NCBI GenBank assembly: GCA_029940475.1
Contig: JAPYUT010000027.1
Coordinates: 1-49,038 of the forward strand
Direction of reading: 5' to 3'
Length of the DNA: 49,038 nucleotides
From: Verrucomicrobiales bacterium
Lineage (GTDB): Bacteria; Verrucomicrobiota; Verrucomicrobiia; Verrucomicrobiales; DEV007
Position 1 is the stretch's first letter, and each line of letters starts with the position of its first letter. The notes beneath the pieces are model-generated. The model saw nothing but the letters and a program-made list of their open reading frames with translations. It was not told where the DNA came from and made no database searches. Positions 24,855 to 32,707 of the stretch are shown here, one piece after another. The position numbers and the translations under genes were made by a program.

Positions 24855-26707
24855 ACGTCAAAATGCCCGCCTTCATGCCGAAAAATACTACCGCGAAGAA
24901 AAAAGCGCCTACCGCGAAGAAAAAAGCGCCTACCGCGAAGAAAAAAGCGCCTGCCGCGAAGAAAAAAGCGCCTGCCGCGAAGAAAAAAGCGCCTGCCGCG
25001 AAGAGGAAAAAAGCGAGGTACAAGCCGCGTGAGTTCTCTGCAGCAGTTGTCGATGGTGACGATCGTGCACCGAGTCGGGCGATGCTGCATGCTGTGGGTT
25101 TTCGAAAGGACGATTTCACCCGCTCACATGTTGGCGTGGCTTCTACCTGGGCAAACCTGACTCCGTGCAATATGCATATCGACAAGCTTGCCCGTGAAGC
25201 GGAGAAGGGTGTTAATGCAACCGGAGGCAAGGGAGTGATATTTAACACCATCACTGTTTCTGATGGAATATCGATGGGAACTGAGGGGATGAAATACTCT
25301 CTTGTTTCGCGTGAAGTGATCGCTGACTCGATTGAAACTGTCGCATGTGCGCAGGGGTTTGACGGGTTGGTAATGATTGGCGGGTGTGACAAGAATATGC
25401 CCGGATGCATGATGGCGGCTGCCCGTCTCGACCGGCCTTCGGTTTTCGTCTATGGCGGAACAATCATGCCCGGTGACCACAGGGGCGAGGACGTTGATAT
25501 TGTCTCGGTGTTTGAAGCTGTAGGCAGGCGTGCAGGGGGGGAGATCAATCGTCTGCAGCTTGAGGCTATCGAGGAGTGTGCTATTCCTGGAGCGGGTTCT
25601 TGTGGCGGCATGTATACTGCCAATACCATGGCCAGCGCCATTGAGGCGATGGGGATGAGTCTGCCCAACAGTTCGGCGCAGGCAGCAATCCACAGTGACA
25701 AGATGCGAGATGCCATGGAGGCTGGAGCTGCGGTGAATTTTCTTTTGCAAAAGGGAATTCGTCCCTCGGATATCCTTTCCAAGGAAGCTTTTGAGAATGC
25801 TATTACCATGGTGATAGCACTCGGGGGATCAACGAATGCAGTGTTGCACCTGTTGGCGATGGCCGATGCGGCAAATGTCCCCTTGAGCCTTGAGGATTTC
25901 ACCCGTGTCGGCAAGAAGACCCCTGTGCTTGCCGATCTCAAGCCCAGTGGCAAGCACGTAATGGCTGATTTGGTGCATATCGGAGGCACCGTGCCGTTGA
26001 TGCGTGTGCTCCTTAAGGAGGGTCTGTTACACGGCGGCTGCCTGACGGTGACCGGCAAGACATTGAAGCAGAACGTTAACCGTTCTGAGCTCAAATACCC
26101 GGCCGGGCAGGATATTATCAGTAACTTCAAGGAACCTATCAAGAAGACCAGTCACTTGGTGATTATGCGCGGCAATATTGCACCTGAGGGTGCGGTGGCG
26201 AAAATCAGTGGCCACGAAGGTAACAGCTTTAAGGGCACTGCCCGGGTTTTCGATTCTGAGGAGGTGGCTCAGAAGGCGATTCTTGCCGGCAAGATTGTTG
26301 CCGGTGATGTGGTTGTTATACGTTACGAGGGGCCGAAAGGCGGCCCGGGAATGCGTGAGATGCTTGGACCCACAGCAGCAATCATGGGTCGGGGCCTGGG
26401 CAATGAAGTGGCACTGATTACCGATGGTCGTTTCAGTGGCGGCACGCGTGGGTTTGTGGTTGGGCACATCACGCCCGAGGCTTATTGCGGGGGACCGATT
26501 GCAGTTATCAATGACGGCGACAAGATTATCATTGATGCCAACAAGAGCGAAGTTCGCCTCGATGTGGCGAAGACGGAGATCGATAAGCGACTCCAGGACT
26601 GGAAGCAGCCTGAGCCCCGTTATACGCGGGGTGTTCTTGCCAAATACGCAAGCACCGTGACTTCCGCTTCTGAAGGTGCGGTGACTGACAAGAACCTGAA
26701 CATTTAG
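24851..26707 (+). CDS. ilvD: Dihydroxy-acid dehydratase with a repetitive Lys-rich N-terminal tail
   Basis: Dehydrates dihydroxy-acids to the keto-acid precursors of valine, leucine and isoleucine, using an iron-sulfur cluster and Mg. The catalytic body starts near residue 60 ([13 protein letters not shown]) and has the cluster cysteines in [23 protein letters not shown] and [15 protein letters not shown], then [12 protein letters not shown] and the C-terminal [17 protein letters not shown]. Length of the body fits the family. Before it sits an added tail of about 50 residues made of five repeats of AKKKAP(T/A) plus a decayed sixth, encoded by 21-base tandem repeats. The tail resembles histone H1-like Lys/Ala/Pro tails and has no known role in IlvD. 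A start internal to the repeats is not available (no Met), so the tail is likely translated. Confidence 0.95.
   Translation: MNVKMPAFMPKNTTAKKKAPTAKKKAPTAKKKAPAAKKKAPAAKKKAPAAKRKKARYKPREFSAAVVDGDDRAPSRAMLHAVGFRKDDFTRSHVGVASTWANLTPCNMHIDKLAREAEKGVNATGGKGVIFNTITVSDGISMGTEGMKYSLVSREVIADSIETVACAQGFDGLVMIGGCDKNMPGCMMAAARLDRPSVFVYGGTIMPGDHRGEDVDIVSVFEAVGRRAGGEINRLQLEAIEECAIPGAGSCGGMYTANTMASAIEAMGMSLPNSSAQAAIHSDKMRDAMEAGAAVNFLLQKGIRPSDILSKEAFENAITMVIALGGSTNAVLHLLAMADAANVPLSLEDFTRVGKKTPVLADLKPSGKHVMADLVHIGGTVPLMRVLLKEGLLHGGCLTVTGKTLKQNVNRSELKYPAGQDIISNFKEPIKKTSHLVIMRGNIAPEGAVAKISGHEGNSFKGTARVFDSEEVAQKAILAGKIVAGDVVVIRYEGPKGGPGMREMLGPTAAIMGRGLGNEVALITDGRFSGGTRGFVVGHITPEAYCGGPIAVINDGDKIIIDANKSEVRLDVAKTEIDKRLQDWKQPEPRYTRGVLAKYASTVTSASEGAVTDKNLNI
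24890..25015 (+). repeat. 21-base in-frame tandem repeat, about six copies
   Basis: Copies start at 24890, 24911, 24932, 24953 and 24974; a diverged copy starts at 24995. The first three begin with A and the next two with G (giving Thr or Ala), otherwise the five are identical. Each unit encodes seven residues, (T/A)-A-K-K-K-A-P. Near-perfect identity including third positions points to recent slippage expansion. Confidence 0.95.
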
Positions 26708-26868
26708 GGGTGGGCATTGCCTTTGGCCGCGAAAATCTTTCAGCGCGCCCCACACTTGCGATCCATCGGCATATTTCAACTTCGCTAGTTCAGAACCCAC
26801 CCGCATTCCGCATACATAAAGGATTCCGGTTACGCTGGCGGGGAATGGGATTCATTTCAATGGTTCCT

Positions 26869-29559
26869 TCACCGGTCAGTTGGTTTTCCTGTCCTGAAGC
26901 GTTTCAGCTGGCGTTTTACCTGGACATCGTCTCCCAGCAGAACAACTGCCTTTTCGGAAAAACTAATGGCCTTCCCGCGATCGCCCCGCTGGAAATGGAC
27001 TTCGGCCAGGGTGTCAAGGAAAGCACCATTGTCCGGTTCCATCTTTACGGCACGTTCTGCGTGCAGCAGAGCGGCATCGGGTTTTTTTGCGCAACGTGAG
27101 AGCAACCATGCCAGGTTGTTATGATGCTGTGCACGATCAGGGAAGTGATCAGCCGCTGAGCTGGAGGTGGCATAAGTGGTCTCGAATAGTCCGGTCGCCT
27201 CCTTGCCTTTGCCGGCATCTACAAGCAGTTGATGGATGTCCTCAAGCATTGAGCTGTCTGATGAGTTGAGCTGCTGGAGTCGGGCTATCATTGCAACTGC
27301 GTTATCAGCAGATCCTTTGTTCAGTGAGCTCTTTGCTTTAAGTGTACCTAGATCAACCCAATAGCTCAGGGCAGCCTTGCGGGTGATGACGTTTCTCCTG
27401 TTCACGGGCTGGATCTTTGAAAGCATATAGAACTCAAGCGCGGTTGCGGCATCAGCGGGATTGCCGTTTAATTTTAGATCAGCATACCTGCGTTTGAGTG
27501 CCTCCGGATGGGCACCCTCACGGGGATTGGCGAGCCTGAGTATCAGCTTATCCTGCTCCCTGGCCATGTCATGATCATCGTGGAGCCACATGTAGTAGGC
27601 GAGATAATGGCGCTTGCTCATATCGCCGGTGGCCATGAGTGAGGCTTTTTGCTTCAACCGTGCTGCAAGCTCGGCTTTGTCTGCGGCATCGAGTGCTACA
27701 GCCTTGAGGTAGAGCAGCGCAGGATTGGAGGGTTCAATACTCCAGGCTTTGCCATACTGTGCGGCGGCGAGTTCGGGCTCACCGGCACTCAACAGGGTAT
27801 CGCCATACCCCATGAGATTATACCACAAGGCCTGGTCGCCGAGCAATTGCAGCCATTCGCCGGTGGCCTTGGCTGCCAAATCCCATCGCTCATGAAGACG
27901 TGAGAGAAAAGCCACTGTTTGCCAGAGCTCTTTCCGGGCTTCGGGTTGCTTGGTTTCCTCAGCCGAGGCCACCATGGCGCTGATGGTGTCTTCAGGATTT
28001 TGCTTTGGGCGTCCCGGGCTTCTGATGTCAAAGAGTGCGGACATTCTCTTGAGTCTCATTTGCACGGTTTCATCCGCGAACTCCCTGCGAATGTATTCCC
28101 AGCACTGGCGCGCCCTTGCCTCATCGCCCAGTGGGAAGAGAGCGTCGATCACGTCACCCTCGATCTCGAGTTTCATTGCATCGATTGCGTGTGTGCGTGC
28201 CAGGCTGTCGAGGCCGAGCTGGGTTTCCCGGGAAATAAGACGCAAAAGACTGGCATTTCTGGCTTTTAGTAATTGAGCCGTTGCGTGCATGATCCGCTCT
28301 GCCTCGCCCCTTTGGCCGGTAAGGACACAACTCTCTGCCACCTTCACTGCGGGCAGGATTGCGATATCTATTTCGGTTTCCGCTCCAACCTTGAAGTTCT
28401 TCTTGAACTCGCCAAGCCAGTTGTCGTAGGGAGTTGTTTTTTCAGTGATCCCGAGGGCCTTGAATGCGGCATCATACCGGTAGCGCCACATCTCCATGTT
28501 CACCAGTTCTGACGGGTCCAGCGTAGCGGCCAGACGGTATGCGCGGTTGATATCGCCGTTGAGGATCAGTGCATTGAGACAACGATCCAACTCATCAGGC
28601 AATGCTTTCGCGTATTGCTCAATATCGGCGGTGATGCGCTCAAACCCGGCCATGTCTCCTGAAAGGCGGGCCGCTGCGGCTGAAAACCCAAGTGTATCCG
28701 TGGTTCGTCGACTGGGATCGGTGAAGGTTTCTGCATAAGCAAGCAGATTGCCTGCTGCAACACGGGTTTCACGTGCTCGAGTGGCATCACCGAGTTTGGT
28801 GAAGATTTTTTCAGCCTCGGTGAAGTCTCCGCGAACACGCAGCATCCAGGCCAGCAGCTCGGCATCAGTCATGGTATCTTCGGCAAGTTTTCTCTGCTCC
28901 TTGATTACATCATCAAGCTTGCCTGTCTGGAGCAGGAACGTGCCGTAGCTGCGCATGCCGCGTGGGCTCAGCGCCGCGAGTTCAAGGAGATCCCCGGCTT
29001 TTTGGAGGTCATCGTTGAAGATGAGTGCGGGTGCATCCACCTCTACGTTGGCGGCTATCCTCGCGGCTACAGAGGCACGCCGGGTGCGATCATTTTCCTG
29101 CTTAACGAGTTTGATGAGAATGTCAGTTTCCTCCATCTCGATGAGCTTAGAGATCGCCATTTCCCTTGCGGCTACATTTCCTGTGCGGTAATCCTGGACA
29201 AGTTTGCGGATGTTTTCCGGAGTATCAGGGTAGAGCCCCAGCTTGAATTCACTCAGGATTTTGTTTCCCCGGTAATGGAGTTCTGCAGTATCGTCTGCCA
29301 CCGCTTGCCTGAGATAGGGTTCAGCGGCGCGTCCCATTTGCCAGATTCGTTTGGTGGCAGTCTCCCGGATTTTAAAATCATCTGATTTCAGTGCATTGAT
29401 TGCCTGAAGGATTTCTTCCCTGGTTGGCTCGGGCGGAGTTACCGGTTTTTCCGGTGCGCGCTCTCCAGCGTGGGAGCAGGGGCTCAGCACCAAAGTCAAC
29501 AGCATAACTGTCAGGGCAATGATGTGTCCTGATCCTTGAAGGTATCCAATAGAGGGCAT
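26869..29559 (-). CDS. Large exported HEAT/TPR repeat protein of unknown function
   Basis: 896 residues with a signal peptide (hydrophobic IIALTVMLLTLVLS, cleavage near SHAGE). Residues about 45-125 resemble HEAT repeats common in Verrucomicrobiota and Planctomycetota (DDFKIRETATKRIWQMGRAAEPYL and TAELHYRGNKILSEF). The long middle is helical and TPR-like, and clear TPRs appear late: LMGYGDTLLSAGEPELAAAQYGKAW, LEPDN-type EPDNGAFLDTLAEVHFQRGDRGKAI near the end. No catalytic motif is seen. It probably acts as a periplasmic or surface scaffold. It converges with ilvD and is divergent from ompH across 189 bases. Confidence 0.85.
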   Translation of the reverse strand: MPSIGYLQGSGHIIALTVMLLTLVLSPCSHAGERAPEKPVTPPEPTREEILQAINALKSDDFKIRETATKRIWQMGRAAEPYLRQAVADDTAELHYRGNKILSEFKLGLYPDTPENIRKLVQDYRTGNVAAREMAISKLIEMEETDILIKLVKQENDRTRRASVAARIAANVEVDAPALIFNDDLQKAGDLLELAALSPRGMRSYGTFLLQTGKLDDVIKEQRKLAEDTMTDAELLAWMLRVRGDFTEAEKIFTKLGDATRARETRVAAGNLLAYAETFTDPSRRTTDTLGFSAAAARLSGDMAGFERITADIEQYAKALPDELDRCLNALILNGDINRAYRLAATLDPSELVNMEMWRYRYDAAFKALGITEKTTPYDNWLGEFKKNFKVGAETEIDIAILPAVKVAESCVLTGQRGEAERIMHATAQLLKARNASLLRLISRETQLGLDSLARTHAIDAMKLEIEGDVIDALFPLGDEARARQCWEYIRREFADETVQMRLKRMSALFDIRSPGRPKQNPEDTISAMVASAEETKQPEARKELWQTVAFLSRLHERWDLAAKATGEWLQLLGDQALWYNLMGYGDTLLSAGEPELAAAQYGKAWSIEPSNPALLYLKAVALDAADKAELAARLKQKASLMATGDMSKRHYLAYYMWLHDDHDMAREQDKLILRLANPREGAHPEALKRRYADLKLNGNPADAATALEFYMLSKIQPVNRRNVITRKAALSYWVDLGTLKAKSSLNKGSADNAVAMIARLQQLNSSDSSMLEDIHQLLVDAGKGKEATGLFETTYATSSSAADHFPDRAQHHNNLAWLLSRCAKKPDAALLHAERAVKMEPDNGAFLDTLAEVHFQRGDRGKAISFSEKAVVLLGDDVQVKRQLKRFRTGKPTDR

Positions 29560-29578
29560 GATGGTATTTTAGCGTGAG

Positions 29579-29595
29579 GTTTCCCTCAGGGAAAC
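29579..29595 (-). promoter_or_regulatory. Seven-bp hairpin in the leader of the HEAT/TPR gene
   Basis: GTTTCCC (29579-29585) pairs exactly with GGGAAAC (29589-29595) around TCA. It starts 20 bases upstream of the minus-strand start at 29559, in the divergent promoter region. An mRNA leader structure or an operator are both possible. Confidence 0.35.
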
Positions 29596-29748
29596 GGGAA
29601 ATTACCCTTGGCTTGTTCGCATTATTAATGCTCCGTGGATCTGTGATTGAATTTACCTGACATTTTCCGTGTTCGCCGGAGTAGCTGACTGCGGGAATTA
29701 GGGGGTTTCCAGCTTTAATTCTAGTGTTTCTGTTTTGACTCTGGTGTT

Positions 29749-30345
29749 ATGCCCGGTAGAGTTTCCAGCGTGATAAAATACTTTGTAGTTCTTTTCGTCG
29801 CGACGTTCTTGGTGCCGAGTTTTCCGGCAGCTCATGGTCAGGAGATCAAGGTGGCAGTTCTAGATATGGCCCGCATCTTTGGTGAATATTACAAGACGAA
29901 GGATGCCGAGAAGAGCCTTGCCAGTCGCAAGGATGGTGCGCGTAAGGAAATTGCAGGCCAGGAGGCGGAACTTAAAAAGCTGATTGAGAAGCTTGGCGGC
30001 TTGCAGAAGTCGATTAATAATCCTGACTTGAGCGCGGATTTGAAGAGCGCACGACAGCAGCAGGCTGCTCAGACGCTCGAAGAGGCGCGCGCGTTGCGTA
30101 GTGAATTGTTGGAGTTTGCCCGTCGCCGGGAGTTGCAATTGCTGGAGATGTTTAATAGGCAGCGTGATGTGTTGCTTAATGAGATTCAAGCAGAGGTTAC
30201 AAAGCATGCCAACACGGCGGGTTATGACTTGGTTCTGGACAAATCCGCCCGGGGCACAAAGGGGATTCTATTCTTGCTCTATTCAAAGGATGCACATGAT
30301 TTTAGCTCGGAAATGATCACCAAGCTTAATGCTTCTGCCAAGTAG
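29749..30345 (+). CDS. OmpH/Skp-family periplasmic chaperone
   Basis: 198 residues: a signal peptide (IKYFVVLFVATFLVPSF, cleavage near AHGQE), a short beta-strand start typical of the family (IKVAVLDMARIFGEYYKTK), then a long charged helical arm of about 100 residues (LKKLIEKLGGLQKSINN, LRSELLEFARRRELQLLEMF) and a C-terminal strand return (GYDLVLDKSARGTKGILFLLYS). Skp trimers hold unfolded outer-membrane proteins in the periplasm. The usual bamA, lpxD or fabZ neighbours are absent. Alone or first in a unit with scpB, from which it is separated by about 180 bases that hold a long hairpin. Confidence 0.88.
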   Translation: MPGRVSSVIKYFVVLFVATFLVPSFPAAHGQEIKVAVLDMARIFGEYYKTKDAEKSLASRKDGARKEIAGQEAELKKLIEKLGGLQKSINNPDLSADLKSARQQQAAQTLEEARALRSELLEFARRRELQLLEMFNRQRDVLLNEIQAEVTKHANTAGYDLVLDKSARGTKGILFLLYSKDAHDFSSEMITKLNASAK

Positions 30346-30450
30346 CTTTCCTGAAGGTCAGCCTATTTCGTGCAAGGTGCCATCCGGATTGCCGGAGGTT
30401 TTGAAGGAGGTGTCTCAAGTCACTTGAATTCCCGCCTTCTCCTCCTATTC

Positions 30451-30510
30451 TTGGTGCGAGCAACACGCGTTAGCGGGGAGAACCCCGAAAGCCAGGATGG
30501 CTCGCACCAA
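30451..30510 (+). repeat. 60-base nested hairpin element upstream of scpB
   Basis: TTGGTGCGAGC (30451-30461) is the exact reverse complement of 30500-30510. Inside, CGGGG (30474-30478) pairs with CCCCG (30483-30487) around AGAA. The right end lies 14 bases before the scpB start. There is no T-run. The layout, terminal inverted repeat plus inner hairpin, resembles a small REP-like or MITE-like unit, or a structured 5' leader. Confidence 0.6.
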
Positions 30511-30524
30511 TAAAATTACACCCA

Positions 30525-31286
30525 ATGACACTTAATAAGATCGTTGAGGCACTTATTTTTGCTTCACAGGACCCCTTGACCAGTAAAGCCATTGCGAAAA
30601 TTGTGCGCAGGATTGCAGGTCGGGAGGATGCTCCTGAGCAATTGCAGGGCGCAAAGGCTAAAGATGTGGAGGCTGCGCTTGCGGAGATAAACGAGGAGTA
30701 TGGCAAGAATGGGTCACCGTTTGTTGCTGAGGAACGCTCCACCGGGTGGAAACTTTACACCCGCTCAGAATACGGCGGTTATGTTCGTGAACTTTACCCC
30801 GGGCAGAAATCCTCCCGCTTGAGTTCCCCTGCCCTTGAGACGCTTGCGATCATTGCCTACAGGCAACCAATCACCAGGGCTGCTATCGAGGCAGTGCGCG
30901 GGGTCAATGTTGATGGAGTGATGCAGACACTTGTTGACCGTGGCTTGGTGAGCATCAGCGGCAGGGCGGACCTTCCCGGTCGCCCCCTGCTTTATGAGAC
31001 TTCAAGTGTTTTCCTGGAACATTTCGGCATCAAGGGAGTTAATGAACTCCCCAATGCCGTTGAATTACGTCAGGTTGAATTACCGCAACCTGAGGCGAAA
31101 CCAGAGGTTCTGGAGGAGCAACTGCCCCTTGCTGAAACTGATACCGGGGTAGATTCCGGGAACGGGAAGCAAGCCGGATGGGATTCCAGCCATGAAACTC
31201 TCGCAAGTGCGCAGGATGCGGACAAGAGTGCCCTTGCTGAACAAGTTCCAGGCGTTCAGCAACAGCCTGAATCATCAACTTCCTAG
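30525..31286 (+). CDS. scpB: Segregation and condensation protein B
   Basis: ScpB dimers bind ScpA, the kleisin of the SMC complex that organises and segregates the chromosome. 253 residues. Two winged-helix domains: the first, LNKIVEALIFASQDPLTSKAIAKI, ends with WKLYTRSEYGGYVRELY; the second has the family signature LSSPALETLAIIAYRQPITRAAIE, then RGVNVDGVMQTLVDRGLV and GRADLPGRPLLYETS. The last 60 residues are acidic and Gln/Ser-rich, a disordered extension beyond the usual length of about 190. No scpA is in the window. pheA follows 34 bases downstream on the same strand. Confidence 0.94.
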   Translation: MTLNKIVEALIFASQDPLTSKAIAKIVRRIAGREDAPEQLQGAKAKDVEAALAEINEEYGKNGSPFVAEERSTGWKLYTRSEYGGYVRELYPGQKSSRLSSPALETLAIIAYRQPITRAAIEAVRGVNVDGVMQTLVDRGLVSISGRADLPGRPLLYETSSVFLEHFGIKGVNELPNAVELRQVELPQPEAKPEVLEEQLPLAETDTGVDSGNGKQAGWDSSHETLASAQDADKSALAEQVPGVQQQPESSTS

Positions 31287-31320
31287 CCGACTTCGAGAAT
31301 TCAGCCAACTATTGCTTATA

Positions 31321-32385
31321 ATGTCGCTTGAGGACATCCGGAAAAACATTGATGCGCTTGACGGTGAGTTACTGCGCCTGCTTAACCAGCGTGCTGACCT
31401 TGTGCACCAGGTTGGAGAGATCAAGAAGAAGGATGGTCTTGAGATTTATGCACCGGAACGTGAGGAGAGTCTCCTGCAGGCACTCGTGACCAAGAGTAAG
31501 GGGCGGCTGCCGGAGAAATCTATCCGCGCGATCTATCGCGAGATCATGTCGGCAGCGCTTGCTCTTGAGGAGAATTTGAAGATTGCCTACCTGGGGCCGG
31601 CAGGTACCTGGACGCATCAGGCAGCGGTTAATAAATTTGGTCACAGCGTGACCTATGTTGAACAGGCCAGCCTGTCGGATGTATTTGACCGGGTTGCCAG
31701 GAAGCGGGCGGATTATGGCGTGGTTCCCATTGAGAACTCGACCGAGGGTGCAGTGAATCACACGCTTGATATGTTCGCTGATTCGCCACTGAAGATCTGT
31801 GCACAGATTCTGCTGCCCATTGAGAATGCCCTGATGGCGAATATTCCCCGCAGTGACATTACCAGGCTTTATTCACACCCTCAGGTATTCGGCCAGTGCC
31901 GCGACTGGATTCATAAGCATTTTCCGGCGGCTGAACTCGTTGAGGTATCCAGCACGACCCGTGCGGCTGCGATGGCGACGCAGGAGTCCGGGGCGGCTGC
32001 CCTTGGAGGGAAACTGGCGGCTACCTTGAACGGGCTTGAAATTCTTGAGGATGCGATTCAGGATCGTGCGACAAACACCACCCGGTTTTTGGTCTTGAGC
32101 CACAATACCTGCCCATCCACCGGTAATGACCGGACTTCAGTCATGTTTTCAGTGCGCGATAAGCCGGGCTCGTTGTTTGATGCACTGCAGCCCTTCAATT
32201 CATTCAAGATCAACATGTCCAAGATTGAGAGCAGGCCTTCGAAAAGGCGTGACTGGGAGTATTATTTTTTCGTTGATATTGTAGGGCATTGCCTGGATCC
32301 GGACCTTGCGGAGGCGCTCGGTAAGCTTGAGGCTCACTGCAGCTTCATGAAGATTCTTGGTAGTTATCCAGATACTGAGTGCTAA
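31321..32385 (+). CDS. pheA: Chorismate mutase / prephenate dehydratase (P-protein)
   Basis: Bifunctional enzyme converting chorismate to prephenate and then phenylpyruvate for phenylalanine synthesis. 354 residues from ATG 31321; the longer open frame runs back into scpB. Chorismate mutase (AroQ type) covers about 1-90: IRKNIDALDGELLRLLNQRA with the conserved Arg/Asp, APEREESLL. Prephenate dehydratase covers about 95-270: IAYLGPAGTWTHQAA, VVPIENSTEGAVNHTLD, YSHPQVFGQCR, SSTTRAA and the catalytic NTTRFLVL. The ACT domain follows with DKPGSLFDAL and the phenylalanine-binding ESRPSKRRDWEYYFF, so feedback inhibition is likely. Confidence 0.96.
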   Translation: MSLEDIRKNIDALDGELLRLLNQRADLVHQVGEIKKKDGLEIYAPEREESLLQALVTKSKGRLPEKSIRAIYREIMSAALALEENLKIAYLGPAGTWTHQAAVNKFGHSVTYVEQASLSDVFDRVARKRADYGVVPIENSTEGAVNHTLDMFADSPLKICAQILLPIENALMANIPRSDITRLYSHPQVFGQCRDWIHKHFPAAELVEVSSTTRAAAMATQESGAAALGGKLAATLNGLEILEDAIQDRATNTTRFLVLSHNTCPSTGNDRTSVMFSVRDKPGSLFDALQPFNSFKINMSKIESRPSKRRDWEYYFFVDIVGHCLDPDLAEALGKLEAHCSFMKILGSYPDTEC

Positions 32386-32410
32386 AGGATTGATTAATCC
32401 GTTTCGCGAA

Positions 32411-32438
32411 TTGGCACGTGAACTGCTCCAATTAGTGT
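32411..32438 (+). promoter_or_regulatory. Possible sigma-70-type promoter of gltBD
   Basis: TTGGCA (32411-32416, five of six matches to TTGACA), a 16-base spacer and TAGTGT (32433-32438, three of six matches to TATAAT including the key first, second and last bases). Transcription from here would give a leader of about 260 bases. Confidence 0.3.
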
Positions 32439-32545
32439 AAGCTGCTGATTTTTAGAATATTGTAACGTATCCTGTTCATTCCGGTGGGTTTTCCGCTTGG
32501 TTTGTGGCGGACGGTGGATAAAGTGAGCGCCCTTTTCGTGTCGAT

Positions 32546-32577
32546 GCTTAAGAAACCGTGTGGGTTTCCGATTAAGC
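32546..32577 (+). promoter_or_regulatory. Strong bulged hairpin in the gltB leader
   Basis: GCTTAAGAAACC (32546-32557) pairs with GGTTTC (32563-32568) and TTAAGC (32572-32577), twelve pairs with a three-base CGA bulge on the 3' side and loop GTGTG. No T-run follows. It is the most stable structure in the leader. Confidence 0.55.
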
Positions 32578-32671
32578 GCGCTAATGCGCCCTGAGAGACT
32601 CAGGATTGCGGGAAAACCTGATCAACTAGACGATAACAGACACCATCTTGAACATTAAGTTTACCCAAGCG

Positions 32672-32707
32672 ATGAACCTTGCAGCGCTGCATTATTATCA
32701 GTCATGA
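32672..32707 (+). promoter_or_regulatory. Short upstream ORF overlapping the gltB start
   Basis: ATG 32672 opens an 11-codon frame ([11 protein letters not shown]) whose TGA (32705-32707) overlaps the gltB ATG (32704). Ribosomes finishing it would stop on the gltB start. No Shine-Dalgarno precedes either start. Confidence 0.27.

Larger units (their letters stand above)
32386..32703 (+). other. 318-base non-coding leader before gltB
   Basis: The largest gene-free stretch of the window. It holds a promoter-like element at 32411, a strong bulged hairpin at 32546-32577, a small hairpin CTGAG-AGA-CTCAG at 32591-32603 and a short upstream ORF that overlaps the gltB start. The conserved-looking GC-rich half (about 32500-32625) followed by an AT-rich end suggests a transcribed regulatory leader. 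I cannot match it to a riboswitch class with confidence. Confidence 0.6.

Noticed and set aside
24890..25015. Repeat array that might be CRISPR-like
   Set aside because: Units are contiguous without spacers, in frame and inside the ilvD coding region; it is a coding tandem repeat.
26708..26806. Minus-strand reading between ilvD and the HEAT/TPR gene that looked like a small protein remnant
   Set aside because: The frame continues antisense through ilvD and has no recognisable domain; no independent start or stop supports it.
32470..32530. Resemblance to the glutamine (glnA) RNA: GTTCATTCC followed by GGACGGTGG
   Set aside because: The GGACGG part is similar, but the closing 3' strand (GAAGGAACG-like) is not found, so the three-way junction cannot form.
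32585..32640. TPP-riboswitch-like fragments (CTGAGA and ACCTGATC) before gltB
   Set aside because: CTGAGAGACTCAG is a simple self-complementary hairpin, and the required GGxTAATxCC element after ACCTGATC and the matching 5' strand are missing. The gene is also not a thiamine gene.
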